Shown: positions 1-9,934 of the stretch, piece after piece
Layout: each line of letters opens with the position of its first letter
Numbering within the stretch: position 1 is the first letter of the stretch
Assembly (NCBI GenBank): GCA_045578465.1
Contig: JAZNKJ010000030.1
Span: 6,381-70,380, forward strand
Length of the DNA: 64,000 nt
Reading direction: 5' to 3'
DNA from: SIG454 sp045578465
GTDB lineage: Bacteria > Bacillota > Clostridia > Monoglobales > Monoglobaceae
Made by a program: the position numbers and the translations under genes
The notes under the pieces: model-generated
Database searches by the model: none
What the model saw: the letters and a program-made list of their open reading frames with translations, nothing else
Told to the model about the DNA's origin: nothing

Positions 1-2673
1 AGCGTTATCGTTGTTGGACCGGAACTTAAAATTTATCAGTGTGGTCTTCCTAAGAAGATGGCTCTTGAACTTTTCAAGCCTTTCGTTATGAAGAAGCTTG
101 TTAAAGACGGACTTGCTCATAACATTAAGTCTGCAAAGAGAATGGTTGAGCGTGTTCGCCCTGAGGTTTGGGATGTTTTAGAGGAAATGATTACAGAACA
201 TCCGGTTCTACTCAACCGTGCCCCCACACTTCACAGACTTGGTATTCAGGCGTTTGAGCCTGTATTGGTTGAAGGTAAAGCCCTCAAACTCCATCCGCTT
301 GTATGTACTGCGTTTAACGCGGACTTCGACGGTGACCAGATGGCTGTTCACCTTCCATTATCTGCTGAGGCTCAGGCAGAAGCAAGATTCTTAATGCTCT
401 CAGCTAATAACCTCTTAAAGCCTCAGGATGGTAAACCTGTAACAGTTCCGACTCAGGATATGGTATTGGGAAGTTATTATCTTACAATCACTATTGACGG
501 AGAACTTGGAACAGGCAAGGTATTCAAGTCCGAAGACGAAGCTTTAATGGCTTACCAGAACGGCGCTGTTGGCCTCCACGCTCCTATCAAGGTAAGAAAG
601 ACAGGAATGTTTGGCGATAAGGAAGTAACAAAGATTATCGACGCAACTGTGGGACAGCTTATCTTTAACAGCAAGATTCCTCAGGACCTTGGCTTTGTTG
701 ACAGAACAAGCGAAGAAAATGCATTAGACCTTGAAGTAACCTTTAAGGTTGATAAGAAGAAGCTCGGTCAGATTATTGACAGAAGCATCAAAATTCACGG
801 CATTACAGAAACTGCAACACTTCTTGATAATGTTAAGGCTATGGGCTTTAAGTATTCAACTAAGGGTGCTATAACAGTCAGCGTTGACGATATTATCATT
901 CCTGAAGCTAAGAAGCACATCCTTAATGGTTATACAAAGGAAGAAGCAGAGAAGTTCGGCTGCGCTGAAGGTCAGTTTGCAAAGTATGTTAAGGGTAAGA
1001 AAGCTATCTATAAGATTGCAGCTTTAACAGACAAAGAAAAGAAAGCTTTGGAAAAAGACGGCTGGGAGCTTGTTTTTGAAGATTGTGCTCAAAAGCGCGT
1101 TGATAAGATTGACAAGCAGTTCAGACGCGGTCTCTTTACAGACGAAGAAAGATATAATAAGGTTATTGATGTATGGAACAGCGCATCAAGTATGGTTACA
1201 GACGCCATGATGGAAAACCTTGACGAGTTAAACCCAATCTTTATGATGGCTAACTCCGGTGCCCGTGGTAGCGTTAACCAGATTCGTCAGCTGGCTGCGA
1301 TGCGTGGTCTTATGGCGGATACATCAGGTCGTCCTGTGGAAATTCCTATTAAGGCTAACTTCCGTGAAGGTCTTACAGTTCTTGAATACTTCATTTCAAC
1401 TCACGGTGCTCGTAAAGGTCTTACCGATACAGCGCTCAGAACTGCTGACTCCGGTTACCTCACCCGTCGTTTGGTTGATGTATCTCAGGAAGTTATCGTT
1501 CGTGAAATTGACTGTGGAACAAGAGATTATATCGTTGCAACAGCTATAACAGAGGGCAAGGAAGTAATCGAGCCTCTCGCTGACCGCTTAGAGGGTAGAA
1601 CAGTTGTTGAAAACATTGTTGACCCTGCAACAGGCGAGATTATTGCTACTGAAAACGAAACAATCAATGCAGATCAGGCTAAGAGGATTGAAAATGCAGG
1701 CATTAAGGAAGTTAAAATCCGAAGCGTCCTCAAATGTAGAAGTAAGGTTGGCGTTTGTGCTAAGTGTTATGGATATAACCTTGCAAGCGGTGACATTGCT
1801 GACGCAGGTGAAGCTGTTGGTATCATTGCGGCTCAGTCAATCGGTGAACCTGGTACACAGCTTACAATGAGAACATTCCATGCCGGCGGTGTTGCTTCCG
1901 GCGACGATATCACACAAGGTCTCCCTCGTGTTGAAGAACTTTTCGAAGCAAGAAAACCAAAGGGCCTTGCAATTATTTCCGAAATCGGCGGTAGAATTCA
2001 GATTAGCGAGACTAAAAAGAAGAGAGAAGTTACTGTTTTAGACGATGAAAACGGAAACAGTGCAACATATCTCATTCCTTACGGTTCCAGAATCAAGGTA
2101 GAAGACGGTCAGGTTGTCCAGGCCGGCGATGAACTTACAGAAGGTAGCGTATATCCACAGGATATTATGGCTATCAAGGGCTACACAGCCGTTCATGACT
2201 ACCTCATTAAGGAAGTTCAGAAGGTTTACAGACTTCAGGGCGTTGATATCAACGATAAGCATATTGAAGTTATCGTAAGACAGATGATGCGTAAGGTAAG
2301 AATTGAAACAGCAGGCGATACAGAATTCTTAACAGGCTCACTCGTTGACAGATATGAGCTTGAAAGAGAAAATATGAGAATGGAAGCAGAAGGCAAGGAG
2401 ATTGCAACTGCAACAGATGTTCTTATGGGTATCACTAAGGCTGCTCTTGCAACAGATTCATTCCTTTCTGCTGCATCCTTCCAGGAAACAACAAGAGTTT
2501 TAACTGATGCGGCTATCAAAGGAAAGAAAGACCCACTCATCGGTCTTAAAGAAAATGTTATTATCGGTAAGCTCGTTCCTGCCGGAACCGGTATGCCGGA
2601 ATACAGCGGAATTTATGTTCAGGCAAACGAAAACGAAGCAATCGCTTCTGCTCTTGCTGACATAGAACTCTAA
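1..2673 (+). CDS. rpoC: RNA polymerase subunit beta' (3' part, 5' end outside window)
   Basis: The reading frame is open from base 1, so this is the C-terminal part of the largest RNA polymerase subunit; the first ATG in view is internal. It begins just before the active-site region: the NADFDGD motif that holds the catalytic Mg2+ lies near residue 108 of the visible part, preceded by the LLNRAPTLHRLG segment. The CxxC half of a zinc-binding cluster (CAKC) and the trigger-loop region (IGEPGTQLTMRTFHAGG) follow. About 890 residues are visible, which fits the remainder of a 1,150-1,200 aa beta' subunit. A strong terminator follows directly. Identity is certain from the sequence. Confidence 0.98.
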   Translation, partial: SVIVVGPELKIYQCGLPKKMALELFKPFVMKKLVKDGLAHNIKSAKRMVERVRPEVWDVLEEMITEHPVLLNRAPTLHRLGIQAFEPVLVEGKALKLHPLVCTAFNADFDGDQMAVHLPLSAEAQAEARFLMLSANNLLKPQDGKPVTVPTQDMVLGSYYLTITIDGELGTGKVFKSEDEALMAYQNGAVGLHAPIKVRKTGMFGDKEVTKIIDATVGQLIFNSKIPQDLGFVDRTSEENALDLEVTFKVDKKKLGQIIDRSIKIHGITETATLLDNVKAMGFKYSTKGAITVSVDDIIIPEAKKHILNGYTKEEAEKFGCAEGQFAKYVKGKKAIYKIAALTDKEKKALEKDGWELVFEDCAQKRVDKIDKQFRRGLFTDEERYNKVIDVWNSASSMVTDAMMENLDELNPIFMMANSGARGSVNQIRQLAAMRGLMADTSGRPVEIPIKANFREGLTVLEYFISTHGARKGLTDTALRTADSGYLTRRLVDVSQEVIVREIDCGTRDYIVATAITEGKEVIEPLADRLEGRTVVENIVDPATGEIIATENETINADQAKRIENAGIKEVKIRSVLKCRSKVGVCAKCYGYNLASGDIADAGEAVGIIAAQSIGEPGTQLTMRTFHAGGVASGDDITQGLPRVEELFEARKPKGLAIISEIGGRIQISETKKKREVTVLDDENGNSATYLIPYGSRIKVEDGQVVQAGDELTEGSVYPQDIMAIKGYTAVHDYLIKEVQKVYRLQGVDINDKHIEVIVRQMMRKVRIETAGDTEFLTGSLVDRYELERENMRMEAEGKEIATATDVLMGITKAALATDSFLSAASFQETTRVLTDAAIKGKKDPLIGLKENVIIGKLVPAGTGMPEYSGIYVQANENEAIASALADIEL

Positions 2674-2681
2674 GAAAATTC

Positions 2682-2714
2682 AAAAAAGGCTTTGCGTAAT
2701 GCAAAGCCTTTTTT
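2682..2714 (+). terminator. rho-independent terminator of rpoC
   Basis: A 14-bp perfect inverted repeat (2682-2695 and 2701-2714, core AAGGCTTTGC) with a 5-nt loop and a run of T on both sides. It can serve rpoC and, on the other strand, the convergent small gene that ends at 2715. Confidence 0.9.
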
Positions 2715-2954
2715 CTATTCCATTTCAACTATTATAAGGTCGTCGCCGATATTTTTTATATTCTCCCATTTGATTATTATGTCATTTTCCCTGCCAAAAA
2801 GGCCCATAATTTTATAGCCTCCCGAAACCACAATGGAAACGAATTTCCCCGTTTCAAGGTCGATTTCAATGTCGGAGGGAAAGCCAAGGCGGACCCCCGT
2901 TTTTATATTTATTATTTCTTTATTTCTGATCTCGTTTATACTGCAAGACGGCAT
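2715..2954 (-). CDS. YlmC/YmxH family PRC-barrel protein
   Basis: A 79-residue protein of the YlmC/YmxH family, small beta-barrel (PRC-barrel-like) proteins found in most spore-forming Firmicutes and usually described as sporulation-associated. Visible family traits are the N-terminal INEIRNKEIINIKTGVRLG segment, then the acidic DIEIDLETGKF turn, and the hydrophobic GGYKIMGLFGRENDIIIKW segment. The start at 2954 is chosen over an ATG at 2981 because GGGGTGA stands just upstream of it. The biochemical role is not established. It converges on rpoC and diverges from sigG. Confidence 0.8.
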   Translation of the reverse strand: MPSCSINEIRNKEIINIKTGVRLGFPSDIEIDLETGKFVSIVVSGGYKIMGLFGRENDIIIKWENIKNIGDDLIIVEME

Positions 2955-3010
2955 AAAATCACCCCGTATATATCTATTCATTTTCAGTATAATTTATGAA
3001 AAAAGAACCA

Positions 3011-3051
3011 ATAATGTTTATGTAAAAAACTAAAAGGGGCATAAACATTAT
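3011..3051 (+). promoter_or_regulatory. leader hairpin enclosing the sigG ribosome binding site and start codon
   Basis: A perfect 12-bp inverted repeat (3011-3022 ATAATGTTTATG and 3040-3051 CATAAACATTAT) with a 17-nt loop. The AAAAGGGG ribosome binding site is at the end of the loop and the first two bases of the sigG ATG (3050) are in the 3' arm. Folded in mRNA it should restrict initiation. Confidence 0.65.
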
Positions 3052-3820
3052 GATAAATAAGGTGGAAATTTGCGGTATTAATACATCGAAGCTCCCCACA
3101 CTTTCAGAGGATAAGAAGAGGGAGCTTTTTGAAAAGATAAAAAACGGAGATGCCTTGGCAAGACAGGAGTTTATCTATGGAAATCTGCGCCTTGTTTTGA
3201 GCGTTATGCAAAAGTTTAATAACCGTGGGGAGTGCGCCGACGATTTGTTTCAGATTGGCTGTATCGGTCTTATAAAGGCCCTTGATAATTTTGATACCTC
3301 CCATGGTGTTAAGTTTTCCACCTATGCAGTCCCGATGATTATCGGGGAAATAAGAAGATATTTAAGGGATAATAACGCTTTAAGGGTAAGCCGCAGCCTT
3401 CGCGATATCGCATATAAAGCTCTGGCAGTAAAGGAAAGGCTTATTTCCGAAACCTCAAAAGAGCCTACGAATTCCGATATCGCCAGAGAGCTGGGCGTTA
3501 AAACCTCCGAGGTGGATATGGCCCTTGATGCCATTATGGACCCCGTTTCCTTAAATGAGCCTGTATATCACGACAGCACCGATGCGGTTTTCGTTATGGA
3601 CCAGGTAAAAGACGAAAAAAATACGGACGAGCGCTGGCTTGACGAGATTTCTTTAAGTCAGGCGATTGACCGCCTCCCCGAAAGAGAGAAGAATATAATT
3701 TCCATGCGGTTTTTCCATGGGAAAACTCAAATGGAGATTGCGGACGAAATAGGCATTTCACAGGCACAGGTCTCCCGCCTTGAAAAGAATGCCATAAACC
3801 ATATGAAGAAGCATCTTTAA
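3050..3820 (+). CDS. sigG: RNA polymerase forespore-specific sigma factor G
   Basis: Late forespore sigma factor of the sigma-70 family, 256 residues, the usual length. The N-terminus KVEICGINTSKLP is diagnostic of SigG. Region 2 (DDLFQIGCIGLIKALDNFD, about 67-85, then KFSTYAVPMIIGEIRRYLRD) binds core polymerase and the -10 element. Region 3 follows. Region 4 (PEREKNIISMRFFHGKTQMEIADEIGISQAQVSRLE) carries the -35 helix-turn-helix. SigG drives late spore genes after engulfment. It is not next to spoIIGA-sigE here but lies between a ymxH-like gene and trkA. A strong hairpin covers its start codon, suggesting translational control. Confidence 0.96.
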   Translation: MINKVEICGINTSKLPTLSEDKKRELFEKIKNGDALARQEFIYGNLRLVLSVMQKFNNRGECADDLFQIGCIGLIKALDNFDTSHGVKFSTYAVPMIIGEIRRYLRDNNALRVSRSLRDIAYKALAVKERLISETSKEPTNSDIARELGVKTSEVDMALDAIMDPVSLNEPVYHDSTDAVFVMDQVKDEKNTDERWLDEISLSQAIDRLPEREKNIISMRFFHGKTQMEIADEIGISQAQVSRLEKNAINHMKKHL

Positions 3821-3828
3821 TGGCGCTA

Positions 3829-3857
3829 TTGACTTTGTTTGCGGCATTTGGTATAAT
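3829..3857 (+). promoter_or_regulatory. sigma-A promoter of trkA-trkH
   Basis: TTGACT (3829-3834), 17-bp spacer, TATAAT (3852-3857), with a TG extended -10. It is 34 bp upstream of the trkA start. Confidence 0.85.
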
Positions 3858-3890
3858 GTAGAATACAATATTGTATATGGAGATATTTAT

Positions 3891-5249
3891 ATGAATATTA
3901 CGATAATTGGCCTTGGAAAGATAGGCGAAAAGCTTACAGAGCGATTAAGCCGTGAAAAAGAACACAATATAACAGTTATTGACCAAAACAGCGAGGTTAC
4001 TAAAAGCGTTGTTAACACCTATGATGTTATGGGTGTTTCAGGCAGTGGTGCCAGCGTTGACACTCTCCGTGAGGCAAAGGTTGAGGATACGGACATTTTA
4101 ATTGCCGTAACAGGCTCAGACGAGCTCAATCTTTTAACTTGTCTTTTAGCTAAGAAATTAGGAGACTGTAAAACTATTGCAAGAGTAAGAAACCCTGAAT
4201 ACAGCAAGGAAATCCACCATTTCAAGGAGGATCTGGGTCTTGCTATGATTATCAATCCTGAGCTTACTGCCGCCGATGAAATTGCAAGACTCTTGCGTTT
4301 TCCAACTGCGGTCCAGATTGATACTTTTGCAAAAGGCAGAGTTGAAATTTTAAAATTTAAAATCCCAAGTGGTTCGCCTCTTTGTGATATGAAGCTTGCG
4401 GATATTTCCCAAAAGCTCAGCTGTGATGTTTTGGTATGCGGAGTTGAAAGAGGGGAAGAAGCTTTTATCCCCGGCGGTGACTTTGTTTTAAAAGAGGGAG
4501 ACTTTATAAGTATAGTTTCCTCTATCGAAAATGCGTCTCAGTTTATCAAGAAAATAGGTATTAAGACCAACAAAGTTAAAGACTGTATCATAGTGGGCGG
4601 AGGAACTACCGCTGTATACCTTGCTCATAGACTGATAAAAGCAGGAATAAGCGTTAAGATTATTGAAAACAACCCCGCAAGATGCGAATTTTTATGCGAC
4701 ATTCTCCCGAAAGCTACAATAATAAACGGCGACGGAACGGAAAACCGTTTGCTATTGGAAGAGGGAATTGATAAGGCGGAATCCTTTGTTGCTCTTACAG
4801 GGATTGATGAAGAAAATGTTCTCCTTTCTCTCTATGCAAAGACAAAAACTAACGGAAAAATAATAACTAAAATAAACAGAATTGCATATGAAGAGGTTAT
4901 CGGCAACTTAAATCTTGACACAATAATTTATCCGAAAGAGATTACAGCGGAATACATAATCCGATTTGTCCGCGCAATGAATAATTCTATCGGAAATAAT
5001 ATTGAAACGCTTCATTATATTTTGGACGACAAGGCGGAAGCTCTTGAATTCAGGATTAAGGAAGATTCTCCTGTAATTAATAAAACCATCGAATCTCTTA
5101 ACTTAAAGAGCGGAATTATTATAGCTTCAATAAACAGAAAAGGAAAGATTATAACTCCCAAAGGTAAAGATATCATTAAAGTTGGGGACACAGTTATAAT
5201 TGTTACGATAAATACAGGCTATAATGACATACAGGATATACTGAAATAG
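3891..5249 (+). CDS. trkA: Trk potassium uptake regulatory subunit TrkA
   Basis: Cytoplasmic nucleotide-binding subunit that gates the TrkH potassium channel. It has 452 residues in two tandem RCK units. The first RCK_N domain starts with the Rossmann fold GLGKIGEKL at residue 6 and is followed by an RCK_C domain near 135-215. The second RCK_N begins around residue 225 (IVGGGTTAVYLAHRL), with a second RCK_C at 370-450. This double layout is the usual TrkA form, as opposed to single-unit KtrA. trkH follows after 10 bp, so the two are one operon behind the consensus promoter at 3829. Confidence 0.95.
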   Translation: MNITIIGLGKIGEKLTERLSREKEHNITVIDQNSEVTKSVVNTYDVMGVSGSGASVDTLREAKVEDTDILIAVTGSDELNLLTCLLAKKLGDCKTIARVRNPEYSKEIHHFKEDLGLAMIINPELTAADEIARLLRFPTAVQIDTFAKGRVEILKFKIPSGSPLCDMKLADISQKLSCDVLVCGVERGEEAFIPGGDFVLKEGDFISIVSSIENASQFIKKIGIKTNKVKDCIIVGGGTTAVYLAHRLIKAGISVKIIENNPARCEFLCDILPKATIINGDGTENRLLLEEGIDKAESFVALTGIDEENVLLSLYAKTKTNGKIITKINRIAYEEVIGNLNLDTIIYPKEITAEYIIRFVRAMNNSIGNNIETLHYILDDKAEALEFRIKEDSPVINKTIESLNLKSGIIIASINRKGKIITPKGKDIIKVGDTVIIVTINTGYNDIQDILK

Positions 5250-5259
5250 GAGAAAGCTT

Positions 5260-6696
5260 ATGAATTTAAAAGTAATTTCTTATGTTGTGGGCTGGGCGCT
5301 TAATATAGAAGCGGTGTGTATGCTTCTCCCTTTTCTGTGTGCTTTGGCGTATGGGGAGGAGAATAAATTCCTTTTCCTGTTTTGCGCTCTGTTGTGCCTT
5401 GTGGTAGGACTTTCTCTTACCGTAAAACCCCCTAAGAACAAATCAATATTTGCAAAAGAAGGCTTTGTTGCAGTTGCTCTTAGCTGGATTATAATAAGTA
5501 TTTTCGGGGCAATCCCCTTTAACGCATCAGGTTACATACCAAACTTTTTTGATGCAATTTTTGAAACGGTTTCAGGGTTCACAACCACAGGAGCGTCAAT
5601 TTTAACAGATGTTGAGGTGCTCCCCAAATCCCTGCTTTTCTGGCGAAGCTTTACTCACTGGATAGGCGGAATGGGGGTTTTGGTCCTTCTGGTTGCGGTC
5701 CTCCCTCTTTCAGGAGGAGACAACTTCCATCTTATAAAGGCAGAAAGCCCGGGGCCATCGGTTGGAAAGCTTGTCCCTCATGTTAAATCAACAGCTAAAA
5801 TCTTATATCTTATATATATGGCTTTAACCTGCTTTGAAATTATTCTCCTCTTAGCAGGCGGGCTTAACCTCTTTGAAGCAACAACACTATCCTTTGGTAC
5901 AGCAGGTACAGGTGGTTTTGCAATTTTGAATTCGGGCATCGGAGGGTATTCCTCTTATGTTCAGATAGTTATAACTGTGTTTATGATTCTTTTCGGCATA
6001 GACTTTTCTTTCTACTACTTAATTCTTATGAGAAAGGTCAAAGATGCTGTTAAGATGGAAGAAGTGCGGGCGTATCTTTTGATAATTTTAGTATCGATTG
6101 CTTTGATAGGCCTTAATGTCTATTCAACCTTCAATAGTGTTTTTGAAACAATAAAGCATTCCTCATTCCAGGTAGCGGCAATAATAACCACAACGGGTTA
6201 TTCAACTGTGGACTTTAATGCATGGCCGGAATTTTCGAAAATAATTCTTGTTATGCTGATGTTCTGCGGAGCCTGTGCAGGAAGCACTGGTGGCGGAATG
6301 AAAGTGTCAAGAATACTCATTTTGTTTAAAACTATTATCAAAGAGATAAAAGTTCTTGCTCATCCTAAAAGCGTCATAAAGGTTAAGCTTAACGGAAGAA
6401 TATTGGAGCATGAAACCCTGCGCTCAATAAATGTCTTCTTTATTGCATTTATGTTTATATTTGCAACGGCTCTGCTCCTTATAAGCTTTGATAATTTCGA
6501 TTTTACCACGAATTTTACGGCTGTGGCAGCCACGATAGGAAACATTGGCCCCGGTCTTTCTGTGGTAGGCCCGACGGGCAATTTCTCGGGATTTTCTAAT
6601 CTTTCAAAAATGATTCTATCGGCGCTTATGCTTATAGGCCGACTTGAAATCTTCCCGATGCTGATTTTATTCTCACGAAAAATCTGGAAAAGATAA
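5260..6696 (+). CDS. trkH: Trk potassium uptake channel subunit TrkH
   Basis: Membrane potassium translocation subunit, 478 residues, with about ten hydrophobic segments and the four pore-loop repeats typical of the Trk/Ktr/HKT superfamily. Filter-like turns are visible at SGFTTTGASI, TAGTGGF, TTTGYST and TIGNIGPG. The AGSTGGGMKVSR segment and the C-terminal MLIGRLEIFP are family signatures. It sits in the membrane and is gated by TrkA, encoded just upstream. An AGGAGAAAGCTT ribosome binding site lies in the 10-bp gap. The operon ends at the terminator at 6701. Confidence 0.95.
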   Translation: MNLKVISYVVGWALNIEAVCMLLPFLCALAYGEENKFLFLFCALLCLVVGLSLTVKPPKNKSIFAKEGFVAVALSWIIISIFGAIPFNASGYIPNFFDAIFETVSGFTTTGASILTDVEVLPKSLLFWRSFTHWIGGMGVLVLLVAVLPLSGGDNFHLIKAESPGPSVGKLVPHVKSTAKILYLIYMALTCFEIILLLAGGLNLFEATTLSFGTAGTGGFAILNSGIGGYSSYVQIVITVFMILFGIDFSFYYLILMRKVKDAVKMEEVRAYLLIILVSIALIGLNVYSTFNSVFETIKHSSFQVAAIITTTGYSTVDFNAWPEFSKIILVMLMFCGACAGSTGGGMKVSRILILFKTIIKEIKVLAHPKSVIKVKLNGRILEHETLRSINVFFIAFMFIFATALLLISFDNFDFTTNFTAVAATIGNIGPGLSVVGPTGNFSGFSNLSKMILSALMLIGRLEIFPMLILFSRKIWKR

Positions 6697-6700
6697 AAAA

Positions 6701-6733
6701 TAACCCCCGAAAATTTCGGGGGTTTAATTTTTT
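6701..6733. terminator. bidirectional terminator between trkH and carB
   Basis: Stem AACCCCCGAAA/TTTCGGGGGTT (6702-6724) followed by a T-rich run on the plus strand and preceded by an A-rich run, so it can stop transcripts of both convergent operons. Confidence 0.85.
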
Positions 6734-6736
6734 TAT

Positions 6737-9700
6737 CTATTCTTCGCTGTCGATAGTTGAAATGCAGATTGTCATTTCTTCTAAAACATCAAGGAGTCCA
6801 TGAACGGTGTCAAGAGCCGTAAACATTGTAACATTGTTTTCAACTGCGCAACGGCGAATCATATATCCGTCTGATTCTTCGTCCATTTCGCCAATATCAC
6901 GGGTGTTGATAACATAGTTTACATATCCTTTGCGGATTGACTCTAAAATTTCCTCGCTGCCCTCTTTGAGTTTCTTTTTGATTCTTGTCTTAATTCCGTG
7001 GGATTTAAGGAAGTTGGCTGTTCCTTTTGTAGCCTCAATATTAAAGCCCATCTTATAGAATCTTTCGATAAGAGGAAGAGCCTCTTCTTTGTCTTTGTCG
7101 GCAAGAGAAACGAAGATTGTTCCGTAGTTAACAACATTCATTCCTGATGCTTGAAGAGCCTTATAAAGAGCTCTTGTGCGGCTCTTATCGTAGCCGATTG
7201 CCTCACCTGTTGATTTCATTTCAGGAGAGAGGTAAGCGTCAAGGCCTCTGATTTTTGAGAAGGAGAAGGCAGGAACCTTAACGTACCATCTGCTCTTTTC
7301 CTTAGGGTAAATTTCTGTTATGCCCTGCTCAGGAAGAGTTTTGCCAAGTATTGCAAGAGTTGCAATGTCAGCAAGAGAGTAGCCTGTTGCCTTGGATAAG
7401 AAAGGAACGGTTCTTGAAGAACGAGGGTTAACCTCGATAACATAAACATCATCGTTTTTATCAACGATAAACTGGATATTATAAAGACCAACAATGCCTA
7501 TGCCAAGAGCGAGGCGCTTTGAATAGTCAATAATAACTTCCTTAACCTTGTCGGAAATACTGAAAGTCGGGTAAATGCTGATACTGTCGCCGGAGTGAAC
7601 GCCTGTTCTTTCAACATGCTCCATAATTCCGGGGATGAAAACATTTTCGCCGTCGCAAACTGCGTCAACTTCAACTTCCTTACCAACGATATATTTATCA
7701 ACCAAAACAGGTTTATCCTCGTCGATTTCAACGGCAGTTTTAAGGTAGTGGCGAAGGCCTTCCTCGCTGTTTACAATCTGCATTGCTCGTCCGCCTAAAA
7801 CATAGCTTGGGCGAACAAGAACAGGGTAGCCAATTTCCTTTGCAGCGTTAACGCCGTCTTCAATCTTTGTAACCGCCTTACCCTTTGGCTGAGGAATGCC
7901 TAAAACATTCATAATGTGCTCAAAGGAGTCACGGTTTTCCGCTCTTTCAATAGCGTCAACATCTGTTCCGATAATCTTAACACCGCGCTTCATAAGTGGC
8001 TCAGCTAAGTTGATTGCAGTCTGTCCCCCAAGGGAAGCGATAACGCCCATCGGTTTTTCAAGCTCAACAATATTCATAACATCTTCAACAGTGAGTGGCT
8101 CAAAATAGAGCTTGTCGCTTGTTGTGTAGTCTGTTGAAACTGTTTCAGGGTTATTGTTGATTATAATTGATTCATAGCCGTATTCCTTGATGGTCTTAAC
8201 TGCGTGAACTGTTGAATAGTCAAACTCAACGCCCTGACCGATACGAATAGGACCTGAACCCAAAACGATAATTTTCTTCTTGTCGCTGACAATTGATTCG
8301 TTCTCATCTTCATAAGTTGAATAGAGGTAAGGGATGTAGCCCTCGAACTCGCTTGCACAAGTATCAATCATCTTGTAAACAGGGAAGATGCCGTTTTCCT
8401 TACGGAGATTATAAATTGCATCCTCGTCAGTCTTCCAGAGATGAGCGATATACTTATCGGAAAATCCCATTTTCTTAGCTTCTTTAAGAACATCAATGTT
8501 GCCGATATTTTCTTCGGCCTCTAAAACTCTTTCAAGGTCAACAATATTCTTGATTTTATCAAGGAAGAACATATCAATATGAGTTATATTGCAAATTCTG
8601 CTGTGGTCAACACCAAGCCACATAAGCTGAGCGATGGCATAAATTCTGTCGTCTGTGCCCTCAGCAATATAAGCTAAAAGGTCATCAACAGACATTTTGC
8701 TCTGGTCAAACTTTGACATATAGATATGGCAAACTCCGATTTCAAGGGAGCGGATAGCTTTAAGAAGACTTTCCTCCAAAGTTCTGCCGATGCTCATAAC
8801 CTCGCCCGTTGCCTTCATCTGAGTTCCGAGCTTGTTGGAAGCCTTAGCGAACTTATCAAATGGGAAACGAGGCATCTTTGTAACAACATAGTCAAGAGAC
8901 GGCTCAAAGCTTGCAGGAATGTTTGCAAGTTTAATCTCGTCAAGTGTCATGCCAACCGCAACCTTTGCTGTAACCCTTGCGATTGGGTATCCGCTTGCCT
9001 TTGATGCAAGAGCAGAGGAGCGGGAAACTCGTGGGTTAACCTCAATTACAAAATATGTAAATGACTGCGGGTCAAGAGCGAACTGAACATTACATCCACC
9101 CTCAATTTTAAGGGCACGGATGAGGCGAAGAGCCGCATCGCGGAGCATGTTATATTCTTTGCTTGTTAAGGTCTGGGCAGGAGCAACAACAATACTGTCG
9201 CCTGTGTGGATACCAACAGGGTCCATATTTTCCTTACTGCAAATTGTTATTGCGTTATCGTTACTGTCACGCATAACCTCAAATTCGATTTCTTTATAAC
9301 CTTTAATGCTCTTTTCAACCAAAACCTGACCAACAGGTGAAAGCTGGAGCGCATTTTTCATTATCTCGCGAAGTTCTTCTTCGTTGTCGGCAAAACCGCC
9401 GCCTGTTCCGCCCAAAGTAAAAGCAGGACGAAGAACGACAGGATAGCCGATTTCTTCTGCGGCTTTAATACCCTCTTCCATACTTGTTGCGATTAAGGAT
9501 GGAAGAACAGGTTCGCCAAGCTCTTCACAAAGTTCTTTGAAAAGCTCTCTGTCCTCGGCCCTTTCAATGCTTTCACAGCTTGTTCCAAGAAGTTCAACCT
9601 GACATTCGGCTAAAATTCCCTTTCTTGCAAGCTGCATAGCAAGGTTTAAGCCTGTCTGTCCGCCGATTCCAGGAACGATAGCATCAGGACGCTCATATCT

Positions 9701-9934
9701 TAAAATCTTTGCAACATATTCAAGAGTAAGAGGCTCCATATAAACCTTGTCGGCAATAGTTGTGTCTGTCATTATTGTTGCTGGGTTTGAGTTAACCAAA
9801 ATAACTTCATAGCCCTCTTCTTTAAGAGCCAAGCATGCCTGAGTTCCTGCATAGTCGAACTCTGCCGCCTGACCGATAATAATCGGACCTGAACCGATAA
9901 CTAAAACCTTTTTTATATCCTTGCGTTTAGGCAT
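6737..9934 (-). CDS. carB: carbamoyl-phosphate synthase large subunit
   Basis: Makes carbamoyl phosphate from bicarbonate, ammonia and two ATP for arginine and pyrimidine synthesis. The 1,065 residues match the family length. Two homologous halves each carry an ATP-grasp domain (roughly 130-320 and 670-860). Both begin with a paired signature: VLVIGSGPIIIGQAAEFDY at the N-terminus and IVLGSGPIRIGQGVEFDYS near 560. The C-terminal 130 residues form the MGS-like allosteric domain. Its start overlaps the end of carA by 8 bp, so the two are translationally coupled. Both ATP-grasp halves look intact. Confidence 0.97.
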   Translation of the reverse strand: MPKRKDIKKVLVIGSGPIIIGQAAEFDYAGTQACLALKEEGYEVILVNSNPATIMTDTTIADKVYMEPLTLEYVAKILRYERPDAIVPGIGGQTGLNLAMQLARKGILAECQVELLGTSCESIERAEDRELFKELCEELGEPVLPSLIATSMEEGIKAAEEIGYPVVLRPAFTLGGTGGGFADNEEELREIMKNALQLSPVGQVLVEKSIKGYKEIEFEVMRDSNDNAITICSKENMDPVGIHTGDSIVVAPAQTLTSKEYNMLRDAALRLIRALKIEGGCNVQFALDPQSFTYFVIEVNPRVSRSSALASKASGYPIARVTAKVAVGMTLDEIKLANIPASFEPSLDYVVTKMPRFPFDKFAKASNKLGTQMKATGEVMSIGRTLEESLLKAIRSLEIGVCHIYMSKFDQSKMSVDDLLAYIAEGTDDRIYAIAQLMWLGVDHSRICNITHIDMFFLDKIKNIVDLERVLEAEENIGNIDVLKEAKKMGFSDKYIAHLWKTDEDAIYNLRKENGIFPVYKMIDTCASEFEGYIPYLYSTYEDENESIVSDKKKIIVLGSGPIRIGQGVEFDYSTVHAVKTIKEYGYESIIINNNPETVSTDYTTSDKLYFEPLTVEDVMNIVELEKPMGVIASLGGQTAINLAEPLMKRGVKIIGTDVDAIERAENRDSFEHIMNVLGIPQPKGKAVTKIEDGVNAAKEIGYPVLVRPSYVLGGRAMQIVNSEEGLRHYLKTAVEIDEDKPVLVDKYIVGKEVEVDAVCDGENVFIPGIMEHVERTGVHSGDSISIYPTFSISDKVKEVIIDYSKRLALGIGIVGLYNIQFIVDKNDDVYVIEVNPRSSRTVPFLSKATGYSLADIATLAILGKTLPEQGITEIYPKEKSRWYVKVPAFSFSKIRGLDAYLSPEMKSTGEAIGYDKSRTRALYKALQASGMNVVNYGTIFVSLADKDKEEALPLIERFYKMGFNIEATKGTANFLKSHGIKTRIKKKLKEGSEEILESIRKGYVNYVINTRDIGEMDEESDGYMIRRCAVENNVTMFTALDTVHGLLDVLEEMTICISTIDSEE

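Noticed and set aside
9927..9934. A frameshift between carA and carB
   Set aside because: The 8-bp overlap is a normal coupled start, and both proteins are full length.
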